A stretch of 64,000 bases of DNA from Vandiemenella viatica (lineage: Eukaryota > Arthropoda > Insecta > Orthoptera > Morabidae): contig JARYHS010008074.1 in assembly GCA_031002005.1 (NCBI GenBank), positions 279,063,930-279,127,929 on the forward strand, in the 5' to 3' direction. This document shows, one piece after another, positions 13,055 through 23,579 of the stretch (its first letter is position 1; every line of letters begins with the position of its first letter). Below the pieces are notes generated by a model. It saw only the letters and a list, made by a program, of their open reading frames with translations, was not told the origin of the DNA and ran no database searches. A program made the translations under genes and the position numbers.

Positions 13055-14337
13055 CGAGGGTTGCTATTTATATTTCTGGCCTTGGCAACAAACGTTGCCA
13101 GGCACCATCTGACGTTTCCATCGGAAACATTTACATTGTTGAACATAGCCATATCCATAACAATGTGTCATTTGAGTGCGATTTTTTGTTTACAGTATCT
13201 CGGGCGAAAAATGGAATTAACTCGTGAACATTTTCGTTCGATTATTTTTCACATCTTTCGACGTGGATTATCAAGACAAGAGTACATCGATGAACTTAAT
13301 TCTTTATACGGTGATGAAGCACCATCATATAGCACTGTAAAAAACTGTTATAACGAATTCAATCGTGGCCGAAGTTCGCTTCAGGGCGAATTCCGTCAGG
13401 GTCGCCCAAAATCGGTTCTTGTGCCTGAAAACATCGATTCTGCGCGTGAACTGATAAAGCAAGATCGCCATGTGACATACTGTGAGATTGAGGCATCTTT
13501 GGGTATTAGTATTACAAGCATCAATAAAATATTTCATGATCATTTAGCCGTAAAAAAGATTTGTTCGCGTTGGATCCCGCATAATCTGGCAAAAGCTCAA
13601 AAGGAAGCTCGTGCCGATTTGAGGCAAGGAAATATTTAAAAAAATCTTTCAAGTTCCATCACAGGCTGTGTATAACATGTACACAGGTGACGAATCATGG
13701 ATCTATGCATAATAGCCCGAAACATAACAGCAATAGACAGACTGTATGGGTCTTCCAAGACGAGCCAAATCCGGTAAAAGTTGTTCGCGGAAGAAGCACA
13801 TCGAAGCAGATGGTTGCCTGTTCCTTCGGCATTACCGGTCACGTGGCGACAGTGGTATTAGAGCAACGTAGGACTGTCAACTCTGAATGGTACACGACCA
13901 TTTGTTTACCAGAAGTCTGTGGAGAAATTTGGAAAAAGTCGAAGAAGAGGGGAATAATTCTTCATCACGACAATGCGAGCCGTCACACATCGGCTCAAAC
14001 AAAGGAATTTTTGACCAGTCAAAACATCGAATGGATGGGTCATACGCCGTACAGCCCTGATTTGTCTCCCAATGACTTCTTTCTATTCCCGCACATCAAA
14101 AACAAATTACGTGGTCAACGATTTTCGACACCCGAAGAAGCGGTAGATGAATTCAAGATGCATGTTCTGGAGTTACCTCCATCGGAGTCGAAAAAGTGCT
14201 TCGAAAATTGGTTCAAACGCATGCAAAAGTTTATTGATCTTCAAGGAGAATATTTTGAGAAACAATAAAACCAATTTCGATCATAAATATTTGTTTTTTT
14301 ATTATTATTATGCCATAAATATAAATAGCAACCCTCG
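13055..14337 (+). mobile_element. Nearly complete mariner transposon (1283 bp)
   Basis: Inverted repeats CGAGGGTTGCTATTTATATT at both ends (26 bp, with a C/A difference near the inner end) are flanked by TA at 13053-13054 and 14338-14339, the standard mariner target duplication. The length is typical for the family (about 1.3 kb). A single transposase gene fills the interior but is broken by two frameshifts. Terminal repeats look intact, so the copy could be mobilised by transposase supplied from elsewhere. Confidence 0.95.
13211..14268 (+). pseudogene. Mariner transposase, D,D34D, broken by two frameshifts
   Basis: Starts at ATG 13211 (MELTREHFRSIIFHIFRRG), the usual mariner N terminus. The paired helix-turn-helix DNA-binding region follows (YSTVKNCYNEFNRGR; GRPKSV). 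The first frame ends at a TAA near 13637. The protein resumes in another frame as FKKIFQVPSQAVYNMY and TGDESWIYA (first catalytic Asp at 13689), and shifts again near 13709. The last frame runs to 14268 with HHDNASRHTS (second Asp, 13969) and YSPDLSPNDFFLF (third Asp, 14074). Exactly 34 residues separate the second and third Asp, the mariner D34D signature. All catalytic residues survive but the reading frame does not, so the copy is inactive unless the indels are sequencing errors. Confidence 0.93.
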
Positions 14338-14586
14338 TAGAAACAACTTCAGCTGTGGACCCATATCCATAGGAATTTTTTCACGGAGTCTATTCCCGCA
14401 ACTACTAGCTACTCTCCTTTTAACAAAATCCTACATTCACAACATCCTCCCGGTCTTGTTGCCGATCTTTTCTGGAATGCTTGATTCAAATATTTGCAAA
14501 CTTCTCCATATTACAATACTCGTTGTGTTTAAATATAATGTACTCGTATGTATGAACTAAGGGATTTTTCTCAGAAATGCACTTTG

Positions 14587-15425
14587 TTTTTTTTTTTTTT
14601 GCTGTCGTCAGTCTTTAGACTGGTTTGATGCAATCCTCCATCCCTTCCTATTCTGTGCTAACCTCTTCATTTCTACATACCCCTTACAATCCACGTCCTC
14701 AATTATCTGCTTCATATATTCTAATCTCTGTCTACCTCTACAGTTCTTACCTTCAACTGTTCCCTCCACTAACAAATTAACCAATCCAGCATGTCTCAAA
14801 ATATGACCTACCAGCCTGTCTCTTCTTCCTGTAAGCTTCTTCCATAAACTTCTTTTCTCACCCATCATTTCTAAAACTCGTTCATTTCTTACTTTGTCTG
14901 TCCACCTAATTTTCAGCATTCTTCTGTAGCACCACATTTCAAATGCTTCAAGTTTCTTTCTTTCCGGTATTCCTAAAGTCCATGTTTCGCTACCGTAAAG
15001 TGCTGTGCTCCACACATAGAGTTTTAAGAAGTTCTTTCTAATTCCTAGATCAATATTTGAAACTAAAAGGTTTCTCTTTTTCATGAAGGCTCTTTTTGCT
15101 AGTGCTATTCTGCTTTTAACATCATTCCTGCTTCGGCCATCGGTTGTAATTTTGCTTCCCAAGTAACAGAACTCACTCACTTCTCCTATTGCATCAGATC
15201 CTATTTTTATATTTAATCTGCTAGTATTGGTGTCATTTCTGCTACATTTCATCACTTTTGTTTTACTTTGATTTATATTCAGTCCAAAATCTTCCTTCAG
15301 TATTTTGTTCATGCCATTCAATAACTTCTCAATATCCTCAGCCCTCTCTGCTAATAAGACAATGTCGTCAGCAAATCGTAGCATACTGATTTTTTCTCCC
15401 TGAAAAGTTATGCCACATGGAAATT
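14587..15425 (-). mobile_element. 5'-truncated non-LTR retrotransposon (LINE) 3' end
   Basis: Minus-strand element ending in a run of 14 A (T on the plus strand at 14587-14600), preceded by ACTGACGACAGC. Coding similarity begins near 15425 and is truncated inside the reverse-transcriptase palm, the usual product of incomplete target-primed reverse transcription. Next to the truncation point (15429-15490) lie short tandem TTTGAC and TTCATTGCT units. No clear target-site duplication was found. Clade assignment (RTE/BovB-like) rests on the C-terminal motifs only. Confidence 0.85.
14608..15384 (-). pseudogene. Reverse transcriptase C-terminal fragment
   Basis: An uninterrupted frame of 258 residues opens with LRFADDIVLLAE, the FADD catalytic motif of reverse transcriptases (residues 4-7). 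It continues with YLGSKIT, then ALYGSETW, the FEMWCYRRMLKIRW motif, GHILRHAGL and the GRQRLEYM tail motif. This is the thumb and C-terminal region of a LINE ORF2-type protein; the endonuclease, fingers and most of the palm are missing. The upstream codons FQGEKISM are in frame, so the Met at 15384 is not a real start. The absence of stops suggests a fairly recent insertion. Closest in feel to RTE/BovB-like elements, with moderate certainty. Confidence 0.85.
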
Positions 15426-15428
15426 TTT

Positions 15429-15490
15429 CTTTGACTTGACTTTGACTTTGACTTTCTTCATTGCTTCATTGCTTCTTCATTGCTTCTACA
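15429..15490. repeat. Short tandem repeats TTTGAC and TTCATTGCT
   Basis: Imperfect tandem copies of TTTGAC(TTGAC) are followed by TTCATTGCT/TTCTTCATTGC units, immediately outside the 5' truncation of the LINE. They may be microsatellite or junction filler. Confidence 0.7.
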
Positions 15491-17085
15491 TCAATGAATA
15501 TTTTTTCGAAAATCTTTATTTCTAAAACATAGTAGTTTTATTTAAGGCCTATTTTAATAAACTTAATCAATTGTTTTTGATATAGTGCCTTACTGCTTGT
15601 GAATAATTAATTAATTTGATATGATGACAAGGATGAATAAATAACTGATTTCTAATGAATTGCAATAAAACGCACAGCTCAAAATTAAAAATTTCATTTA
15701 AACAAATTAAGTGAAATTTAATTAAACGACACGATCATTTTAGTAAAAGAAATTGTAATGAACGTCAAAGTGTTTAAATTAGTATCAGAATAGGTAATAT
15801 CTCAGGGCATGTAGTAGAGATAATTAACTGTTCTTGCGGACAATTCTCAGAGTGCACATGTGGCGTGGCGCAACTTTATCGCTGGTGATTGCGCACACAG
15901 CAGGTGAAGAACGACGGTCTGCAGCGGTGATGTCGCTGGGAATTTTTGTTTCTTTCAGGATACGCTCGTTCATGCAATGACTATATAGGTATAAACATTA
16001 TTACCATTTATCACAAAGTCTTCTCGTTGGCCCCTGGCTCTTCCCACCAACTCTCACATAGATCTAGAACTGAGAAACACTTTCCTGTCAAGTGTACGTG
16101 CCTCGACTCGGGTTTGCCAGATTTTCCCATGGAGAAGAGAATAATTTATCGGTGGTAATAGTCCCTCCCCCCCCCGCGCTCTGTTATGAAAGTAATCCGC
16201 CCGTCCAACAGATTCTTGGGAAAAGTAACATTCCTCGCTATCATAAGGCCCAGCCCATAACCCCGCGGTGTTGGCTGTTATAACATGCATGCGAGTTTAC
16301 TTATGAACATCCAGGTACGGGATATGACAAGGAGCTTATTAGTATTCTTCCGTGAATTATGATTTTTAAGATTATACCCGACAACCGCGTTTGTCGCAAC
16401 TATTTTAATTCCATGAGTCAATTTCTGGATGAATTAACCTGAAGGTTTATTTAATTAAAACTAAATTAAATTGTACTGTTAAATAACTCACTAAATTAAA
16501 AGGTCGTAGTAAACTTTAATCTACAAGGTCCTGGAAGATTAATAGAGTGACCTACTACTGTGGATACCGCACCTAGGCACACTTTCCGTTACAGATATAC
16601 AGGAAGTAGAACAATTGTTACAGAAAACATGCGTAACACGTGCGTCCTTAACGTATTACGAGTTAAATTGAATGGAAATTTTTTTCAGTTGAAATTTCCC
16701 CAAGAACATTACAAGCCTTCTACTGTGTATACTTTTCTGATGTTTATGTTTCTGAGGAGGTGGGGACATACAAACGCGACATTCACCTAGACAACTGAAA
16801 AGAAAGTTTAAAAATAATAAAGAACACAACCCTTTGAAGTAGAAGTTGGTACTAGAGGTACACAGTTAACATCTGGGATTAGCATTCCGGAGAAAGAGGA
16901 TTATATTCACAATTTCGTCATTCAGATTACTGTTTTATATTGTTTTCTAATATAGTTCCAGAGAAATATTGGGGTTGTTCCTATACAATTTCCATGGCTG
17001 AATCACGTTTCTTGCTCATAATATCTTCTTACCTATAATGATTTCGTCATTGTTGAACACTTTTTAGATTCTTACATCTTTCTGT
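15491..17085. other. No gene recognised
   Basis: AT-rich, apart from a mixed-composition patch at 15840-16290 with a C-run near 16170. Short open frames here have no recognisable domain. A TTTGTTTCTTTCAG tract at 15946-15959 resembles a splice acceptor but no coding-like sequence follows. Confidence 0.4.
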
Positions 17086-17119
17086 CTTATTATCTGTGAT
17101 GACGATCGATGTATTTACG

Positions 17120-18170
17120 GCTGACACAGCTTACATGCGGCTGAAATAATGATCCCCGTGAAAACGAAGGATGCTAAAAATAAATCTTAAAAACTTACGT
17201 AATGAGACGAGATATTAGTTTTTAATTGTGATTTAGGCCGCATATATCGCGATCAATTTGGAACCTCTTTCAATCAAACCAAGTAATGATGTCAGTAAAA
17301 AAAGGAATTAACAATTAACATGCCAATTTAAACGAAATACATACTTTTCTTTCAGTATTCGGGCAATTAATTTCTTAGCAACTGCTTAAGTATATAGAAC
17401 TGTTATAAAGTAAAGCTCAATGTAATTTTTCGTGCTTTGCGGTGTAGCAAAAGATTTCAGTTTCCATCCGGGTCCAGGTTGCATTTCAATCTAACCACTT
17501 AGTATGCTAAACTTGCCGCCAGAACAACAATACTTCAATTAAGCGCATATTAATACATGTACTGTATCCATTTTAGTTACAATAATACATCGTAAATTTT
17601 ATCAAATATCTTCACGGGTTGTTACATTTTTTTTTTTTTTTAATCCGTGATTTAGATTGATATTATAACGTTTGAATGGCTAATGCAGTTACATGCGGCT
17701 GAAATATGTCATCAGTGAAAGTAAAGTAAATTAAAAAAAAGAAAAAAATCTTGACCACTTACGTCGTTAATATTAGTTTTAATTGTAGTATATGCTGTAT
17801 ACATCGTGATCGATGTGGAACTACTTACATTCAAATGAAAGAATGGTTTAAATAACAGGACACTAATGAAAACAATTTAAATTATTTAACAAAAAATAAA
17901 ATTACTGATGCCCTCTCCTGTAACGTCAAGTTCCCGTTGTAAAACTATCTAATCAAAGCTGCCGCTGATTGGAAATTAAAGCTTTGATTTTATATATCTA
18001 TTGCCAAATATTTTAACGAATACCATTAATTTGAACGAATACTAAACAAATAGAAGCAGCTATTAACTATTATGTAGAATTAAAGGGAATACGTACTTTT
18101 CTTTTAGTGTTCTAACAGTTATTCGCGTATGCTTGGCTAAATAGAACTGTTATTATATAACGTGCTTAAC
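17120..18170. repeat. Old, diverged tandem duplication (two units)
   Basis: Unit 1 (about 17120-17420) and unit 2 (about 17680-18170) share ordered blocks. TTACATGCGGCTGAAAT occurs at 17131 and 17689. ATTAGTTTTTAATTGT is matched by ATTAGTTTTAATTGT, and CGCGATCAATTTGGAAC by CGTGATCGATGTGGAAC. ATACTTTTCTTTCAGTATTC is matched by GTACTTTTCTTTTAGTGTTC, and AGAACTGTTAT occurs in both. The offset is about 558 bp at the start and about 746 bp at the end, so unit 2 carries roughly 190 bp of extra sequence. No coding frame is conserved between the units. Confidence 0.65.
17467..17495 (+). repeat. Dispersed GGTCCAGG..GCATTT..CTAACCAC motif
   Basis: GGGTCCAGGTTGCATTTCAA followed by TCTAACCAC closely matches two copies at about 49374-49400 and 49562-49588. 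This indicates a repeat family shared between the 17 kb and 49 kb regions. Confidence 0.5.
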
Positions 18171-18218
18171 CTAGTACAAAATTTCTGGTCGTAAGTAAGG
18201 CAACGAAGGAGAAAAACG

Positions 18219-18290
18219 TGACGTCATATTGTGACGTCACCGCATGGCAGCTACAACATGACTAAGACTTGCGTTTTATTGGTATAAATA
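18219..18290 (+). promoter_or_regulatory. Two perfect CRE sites plus TATA-like box
   Basis: TGACGTCA, the palindromic CREB/ATF consensus, occurs at 18219-18226 and again at 18232-18239, with starts 13 bp apart. A TATAAATA box lies at 18283-18290, about 45 bp downstream of the second site, which is plausible core-promoter spacing. No open frame with recognisable homology follows within several hundred bases, so any transcript would have a non-coding first exon or be non-coding. The CRE assignment is by consensus only; transcription is not demonstrated. Confidence 0.4.
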
Positions 18291-18299
18291 GTATTTAGG

Positions 18300-19478
18300 T
18301 TTGTTCACATGTAAATGAAGTTCCAGTTTTGTTAAAAATGAATGATTAATGAATACTTGTTTCAGTTTGAAACATATCGTCGGAAAAATTTAACGTAAAA
18401 CACCTTTAATGACCTCAGGTTTAAAATTTGAGTGTTGGGTAATTTGATGATATTAACTTTACATTAAGAAAAGTACCTTGTTGTTTAGCTGCAAATTTAA
18501 GATAATAGATATATGTTGTTATCTGTATTTCTATACTTTAAAGCCTAATATTACATGTTTTGAGGGCTCGTAAGTTCGTAGAAAACTAATGTCTTTTAAG
18601 CAATCAAGAATTTTAATCATATAATTCGTTCGCTAAGATATCGGTAAATTCTCAAACTTTTGAGATCACCAGAACGAAACCTCGGACACTTCAGCTTGTT
18701 CCTACATACAAGCTAATTGAGTTTTGGTACTTTCATAATTCTAGAACAAGAATACAAAATTTTCATATACAGCTTTAATGAACTGTAAATGTTGGTAACA
18801 TAGTAAATCAGCCCACAAAAATCAATAAAGCTTCTGCACGCGTGAGGCTATAAACCTCGGTCATGCAGTAAACAGGTAAAATGTTGTTCGGAGTTAACTG
18901 CTGTGTAACGAGTGAAGTATATATTCAGCTGCAGTCTGTTTAATTACGCAGAATGATGCTGACGTTAGCTCCATTAACATTACGCTGCGGAGCGCTTCAT
19001 ACTTTCTCGTCACAAATTAGCTGCCTCGTCTCGGAACCTGTAGTGAAATAATTACTCCACATGATGCAAATATATGCTTAGGTCATAGTTTCCATTTCTG
19101 CAGTGCAACGCTCTACATTGGTGACATTAAATCAAAACAAAAATTAACAAGGAAAGCTATTGGCGGCTAAAACATCCAATACCATTTTTCTCAGATGTTT
19201 ATGAAGTCTGTGGCGTTTTTATTAGCTACTATTACCCACAACATAATTCCACTAATGTGTTATTTGCGTAATTTAAAGTTTTAAACGTCGATACACCATG
19301 TCATTTAACCGGTTTCTGCCCAGCAATGAACAGATAAACACAATTTTCACTAATCACTGACATGCATTCTGTAATTCATAATAATTTACTTTTCATATTA
19401 TTAGAGTCGTATAAATACGCAATTTAGTCCACAACTGGTAGTTTGATTCAGTCCTCCAGAAGAATTTTATTTTTATCT
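18300..19478. other. No gene; mixed-composition tract 18830-19075
   Basis: 18830-19075 has GC-richer blocks (CTGCGGAGCGCTTC, CTGCCTCGTCTCGGAACC) with embedded homeodomain-like TTTAATTACGC and an ATGCAAAT octamer (POU consensus, reverse orientation) at 19064-19071. Candidate conserved non-coding element. The rest is AT-rich and unremarkable. Confidence 0.35.
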
Positions 19479-19690
19479 GGCTTTACGCGTCGGTTATGTT
19501 GAGGTCATTAAAGGCAATAAACACTTTGGACAAGGAACCATAAGGAATTCGACCATTGCCGTTTGTAGGGATCATCCCGATATTCACCTGGAGTGATTTG
19601 GAAAAAATCCAAATCTATATTGCCGGAAGGGGATTCGAATCTGTGCCCTCCCGAATTATTCCACATAGACAAAGAAAACGTTTTCAGGGT
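19479..19690 (-). mobile_element. Decayed tRNA-derived SINE
   Basis: GGCTTTACGCGTCG, GAGGTCATTAAAGGC, AAGGAATTCGACCATTGCC, GGGATCATCCCGATATTCAC, CTGGAGTGATTTGG and GGGGATTCGAATCTGTGCCC follow the family order in minus orientation. The B-box complement (GATTCGAA) is still recognisable. The tRNA-like head is poorly preserved and no target duplication is evident. Confidence 0.85.
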
Positions 19691-19699
19691 TAATATCAT

Positions 19700-20788
19700 G
19701 TTGAGGGTCTGTAAAACTTCCATTCCACACTAGAAATGCTCGGTTTTTTTCAAAGGGAAATGTCAGCAATGAATTAAAGGACCGGCAATTTTAGAATTCT
19801 AGTTATTTAATTATAACTTTCTAGAAATACCACATTGTTGTTTAAACAATGACACAGTTTACGATTTTAATATTTCAACATATCTTCTTACCTAGAACCT
19901 GAATTACTCTGAGTAATTCAGTCTACCTGCTGACCACAGTAGTTTGTAATCATTGTTACTGAGCCACAGACAGCCAAATAATTCCAAATTAAAATTTGAA
20001 AAAAAAGCAGTAACCTGTTCCAGATATATCTTCTGTTTTCTACTTAAACATACAAACTCATTATTTTGAATTAGGTTTGTGATTTGCTAATATTTTGTAC
20101 GCTACATAGTTTTCAGTCACCTCAGTTACTTGAGTAATTGTCTCCCAAATTCATATTTAATAGTTTCTATTCTTATGTAGACTTGACTGATGTCTCATGG
20201 AAAATTTCATTTCCTGTTTCACAGGTTAGTATAGTCTACAGAAATAAAGACTTTTCTTCTTATAATTTCGATACTTTGGTTTGTAAAGAACACTAAACAA
20301 AAAAATCGATTGAAAAAAATTCGTCTTGGAACATGCTTGGAAAAGTATGGACAATAGACCACTTTGGTAGCAGTTATGAAAGAATTTTATTGCTATTCTT
20401 TCAGCAGATCTTACTTTACTTTAGTCAGAGTAGAAGTAGGTAAAAAAAACTCCAGTTCTTGGTTGTGAATTTAGCGAGACATTGTTAGCAAAGATATGAT
20501 AAAATATTGTATTTTGGCAGCAATCATTATGAAATGTGTTTCTCTCACGTGGCGCCAAAGCTATCTAGAATCAATCGTACAGTGAAATAAAAGTTTCGCC
20601 CTTTATCTGGCTACAGTTGGTGCCAGATTAATTTTTTTACTGATTCTGTCTTTTAATTTATGATAGCGAATACATGTTCAAAAATATTCAAAATATTTAC
20701 ATCATCGATTCATAAAAACTTCATTTCTTAACTGTAGACATTTTCTTTCTTTTGTATGGGTGGTATCCAATATTATACATACATTAAG

Positions 20789-20790
<2 letters not shown>
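19700..20790. other. No gene recognised
   Basis: AT-rich sequence without recognisable coding or repeat structure. Confidence 0.45.

Positions 20791-20794
<4 letters not shown>

Positions 20795-20827
<33 letters not shown>
20795..20827. repeat. (TC)n microsatellite
   Basis: An uninterrupted TC dinucleotide run of about 33 bases. Confidence 0.95.
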
Positions 20828-20829
<2 letters not shown>

Positions 20830-20973
20830 GCTAATCTCCGTGGAGATTCTTCCTGGCTCAAATGTATTTGCTTGAAACAGCCATTGTCGGTATCTACATT
20901 ATTTTGAACAAATGCAAAGCTCTTTGTATTCCAATATTGAAAATATTTTTCTGAATAAATTTATACATCGTTC

Positions 20974-21401
20974 ATACACAATTATATTACTTACCACAAA
21001 AAACGCAATAAAAATCGTTTTTCCGTGTCCTAGAGTGGACTAGAGTAGCGTCTAATAACGGTTTTTGCTAATCGTAAATTTAGTTTTCATTTCATATACC
21101 TAAAGGCAAGTAATATCAGTCATAATTGACAAAATTTATAATTGAAGTTTACTCAAAACAGAATTATTAATAAAATATTGAATTAAACTGATACACAATT
21201 ATATTACTTACCACAAAAAACGCATTAAAAATCGTTTTTCCGTGTCCTAGAGTGGACTAGAGTAGCGTCTAATAACGGTTTTTGCTAATCGTAAATTTCA
21301 TTTCATATGCCTAAAGGCCAGTAATATCAGTCATAATTGACAAAATTTATAATTGAAGTTTACTCAAAACAGAATTATTAATAAAATATTAAATTAAACT
21401 G
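20974..21401. repeat. 217-bp tandem duplication, two copies
   Basis: ATACACAATTATATTACTTA begins copy 1 at 20974 and copy 2 at 21191; both run to the GAATTATTAATAAAATATT...AATTAAACTGA end. The copies differ by a few substitutions (GCAATAAAAATCG against GCATTAAAAATCG, ATACC against ATGCC, GGCAAG against GGCCAG, TTGAA against TTAAA) and a small deletion near the GTAAATTT..CATTTCAT junction in copy 2. Unit length is 217 bp, with copy 2 about 211 bp. The high identity indicates a recent duplication. Confidence 0.95.
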
Positions 21402-21799
21402 AGACATTCTTCGTATAAGTCATGTATTTGTCATAAATTTATTTAGCAATACAGTAGAAAGAATAAAATACGTTGTTTAAGATATTTGATGCAAATGATT
21501 ACTTCCGTTCCGGTCATCGCACTGCTGACAGGTTCAATTTTATCTAATATCTACACCATGCATATTTGAGCTTGTTGTTTTATAGGCAGAAAAAATATAC
21601 GTTAATGTCATTAAAACAGAACATCGCGTACTCGCTTCAATACTCCCTATTCCATTTTTCATATCCTGTATTGTGAAAAACTGTTTTATGTACAAGCTAG
21701 TGCCTCAGAAATGCAACGAACAATTGTAACATTTACAAGATTTCGTGTTTGAATTAATAACTGCAGAGTAAAAAAAGCTACATCAGAAGAATATATAAG

Positions 21800-22150
21800 A
21801 TCTCCCGCGGTGGTATAGGTTATTAATACATCATGATGGTTCTAGTACTGTGAACGGAATTAGCATATTTGAGCCCAACTGATTGCAGGAATTTTCATCA
21901 TTCAGGACTTGTCCAGTAGTGTAGGGTAGATGGTTGTGCAGGATTCCTAATCACGAGAACGTGGACCGAAGTCCTGGGTTATAGCACGCCAAACTTCTGT
22001 GCAGGCTTTCGAAGCGAGGTCATGCGACACTGTTGATGATGAATGCCCGCAAAGAGAGACGTTAAACTTGTCGAACCAAACGGTATCTTTAAGAATAGGC
22101 CATCACTGAGTTTCAATCTCTCTCTTCTTCTATTCACTTTCAAGGGTAAA
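21800..22150 (+). mobile_element. Diverged SGRP1-like SINE
   Basis: A tRNA-like head (CCCGCGGTGGTATAGGTTAT, A-box-like) is followed by a long body. The 3' region reads CCGCAAAGAGAGACGTTAAA, then GAACCAAACGGTATC, AAGAATAGGCCATCACTGAG and a TC-rich CTCTCTCTTCTTCTATTCAC tail. The GACGTTAAAC / AGTAGGCTA / pyrimidine-tail series is what I recall for SGRP1-type SINEs of locusts and related insects. The assignment is from memory and the copy is diverged. Confidence 0.5.
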
Positions 22151-23455
22151 ATTGCATAAAATATCCGTATGTGGAGACAAAGTTAATGAAGAAAAAAACC
22201 TCGTATAGTGCCAAAAATCCACGCATAATTGATAGAAGATAATTTTTAGTTAGGATTAGATAAATATTACACGATTTTATTACACTGTTGGCTGTTAACG
22301 GGTTAATAATTAGAGGATAAATACTGACAGCTATTAGCATAGGCACTTGTTCGCATTTATTTACCACTTGAAATGAATTTTGTTAATACACTGATATGGA
22401 CTGTGATAGTGATAATTAATAAATCTGAGTTGGAAAATTTGTAAACGGCAAGTAAATTTAATTAAAAAATTGCTGAGAGATAATGAAATAAAAATCAGAA
22501 ACTGAAGAATAGGAGAAGAACATTACTTATCCTTATGTAATACAAATGTATGGAAGAACAGAAATCTACATGCAGGAAAGCTGCAGTTTATATATTAATT
22601 GATTGCTCCATGTCTATTTGTAGAGTCTTTTTACGGAGGAACACACATGGATGTTTTGCTAACGAGTCAAGAGACGCTCTCGTACTTGGTAAGTGGTCGG
22701 TGATTAATTTTTCTGCGCCACTTCACTGCCATTCTATTTACACTGTAACATCGCGAAATGGACTTATTTAGCGGAACAACGGCCTCGTAAATCAATAACA
22801 GTGATTACACTGTGGAAAACTTAATTATGGAAGCGACGTGCGCAACGTGGTTACAGTAAATACTGCGCGTGTGTGGGCCGTGCTGCCGTCATGTGCGCGA
22901 CGACACTCGCTCGCTGATTGCTGTTTAAATTTGCATTTAATCATAACGTCGACGGCCAGTGTCACGCGGCCGCGCTGCAGGTGGACTGCCATCAACAATT
23001 CAGGCGCGGTGGCCGCCACTCTTCCGGCCGCCGCCAGCACAACAGCGGGCACGCTAGTCCGGGATACATGCCTAGATACTGGCACGGCTTTCTGAGTAGT
23101 AAGTAACAGGTCAATTTACATCGCTTCATATGAGTGCAGATTATCTACGAAGCAGCCCAGTTCTTTCTCAACATATAGATACACATGTCAGTTGAAAAAT
23201 AGCCTTCAGAATTCCGTTGAGATAGAACCCGCCTTATGCAGGTCTTAAGTTACTCGAGAGCGCTGCGCAGTAACTCGACGTGATATGGATTCAAGTAGTC
23301 GACGAAAGTGCTAAAGAGGGAATTGCAGAGGATATTTTCCAAATATGGTGTACGAGGGGATCTAGCTGACTAAATCATGTGCTGGAATTGTTCAGAATGC
23401 TCCTCAGGCCAATGGTGGAATTATAAATTTCACATCCACTTCCGAAATTATTATT
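22151..23455. other. No confirmed gene; GC-rich island 22830-23100
   Basis: The AT-rich start contains nothing recognised. 22830-23100 is strongly CpG/GC-rich (GACGTGCGCAACGTGG, CACGCGGCCGCGCTGCAGG, CCGGCCGCCGCCAGC) around an AT-rich core with TTTAAATTTGCATTTAATCA, which holds an ATTTGCAT POU octamer. Frames through it are open on both strands, as expected of GC-rich non-coding DNA, and show no domain. Candidate regulatory element or CpG island. Confidence 0.4.
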
Positions 23456-23459
23456 ATTA

Positions 23460-23575
23460 TTTTACGGCATCCCGGTATTCGCCTGGAGGGATTTGGGGTA
23501 ACCATGGAAAACCCAAATCTGGAAGCGCGGACGGTGATTCGAACCCGCGTCCACCCGAATTCCGAAATTATATGC
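23460..23575 (-). mobile_element. SINE fragment, tRNA-side half
   Basis: CGGCATCCCGGTATTCGCCT, GGAGGGATTTGGGG, ACCATGGAAAACCCAAATCT and GATTCGAACCCGCGTCCACC match the central and B-box parts of the SINE in minus orientation. The 3' tail and the terminal part of the tRNA head are missing. Confidence 0.85.
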
Positions 23576-23579
23576 CCCC

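Noticed and set aside
13325..13842. Minus-strand frames inside the mariner
   Set aside because: Antisense shadows of the transposase gene.
20795..21401. Possible CRISPR-like array
   Set aside because: Only a dinucleotide run and a single 217-bp duplication; no short regularly spaced repeats with unique spacers. The genome is eukaryotic.
22825..23106. 85-86 codon frames on both strands
   Set aside because: GC-rich non-coding island open in several frames at once; Ala/Thr/Arg-rich translations without a domain.
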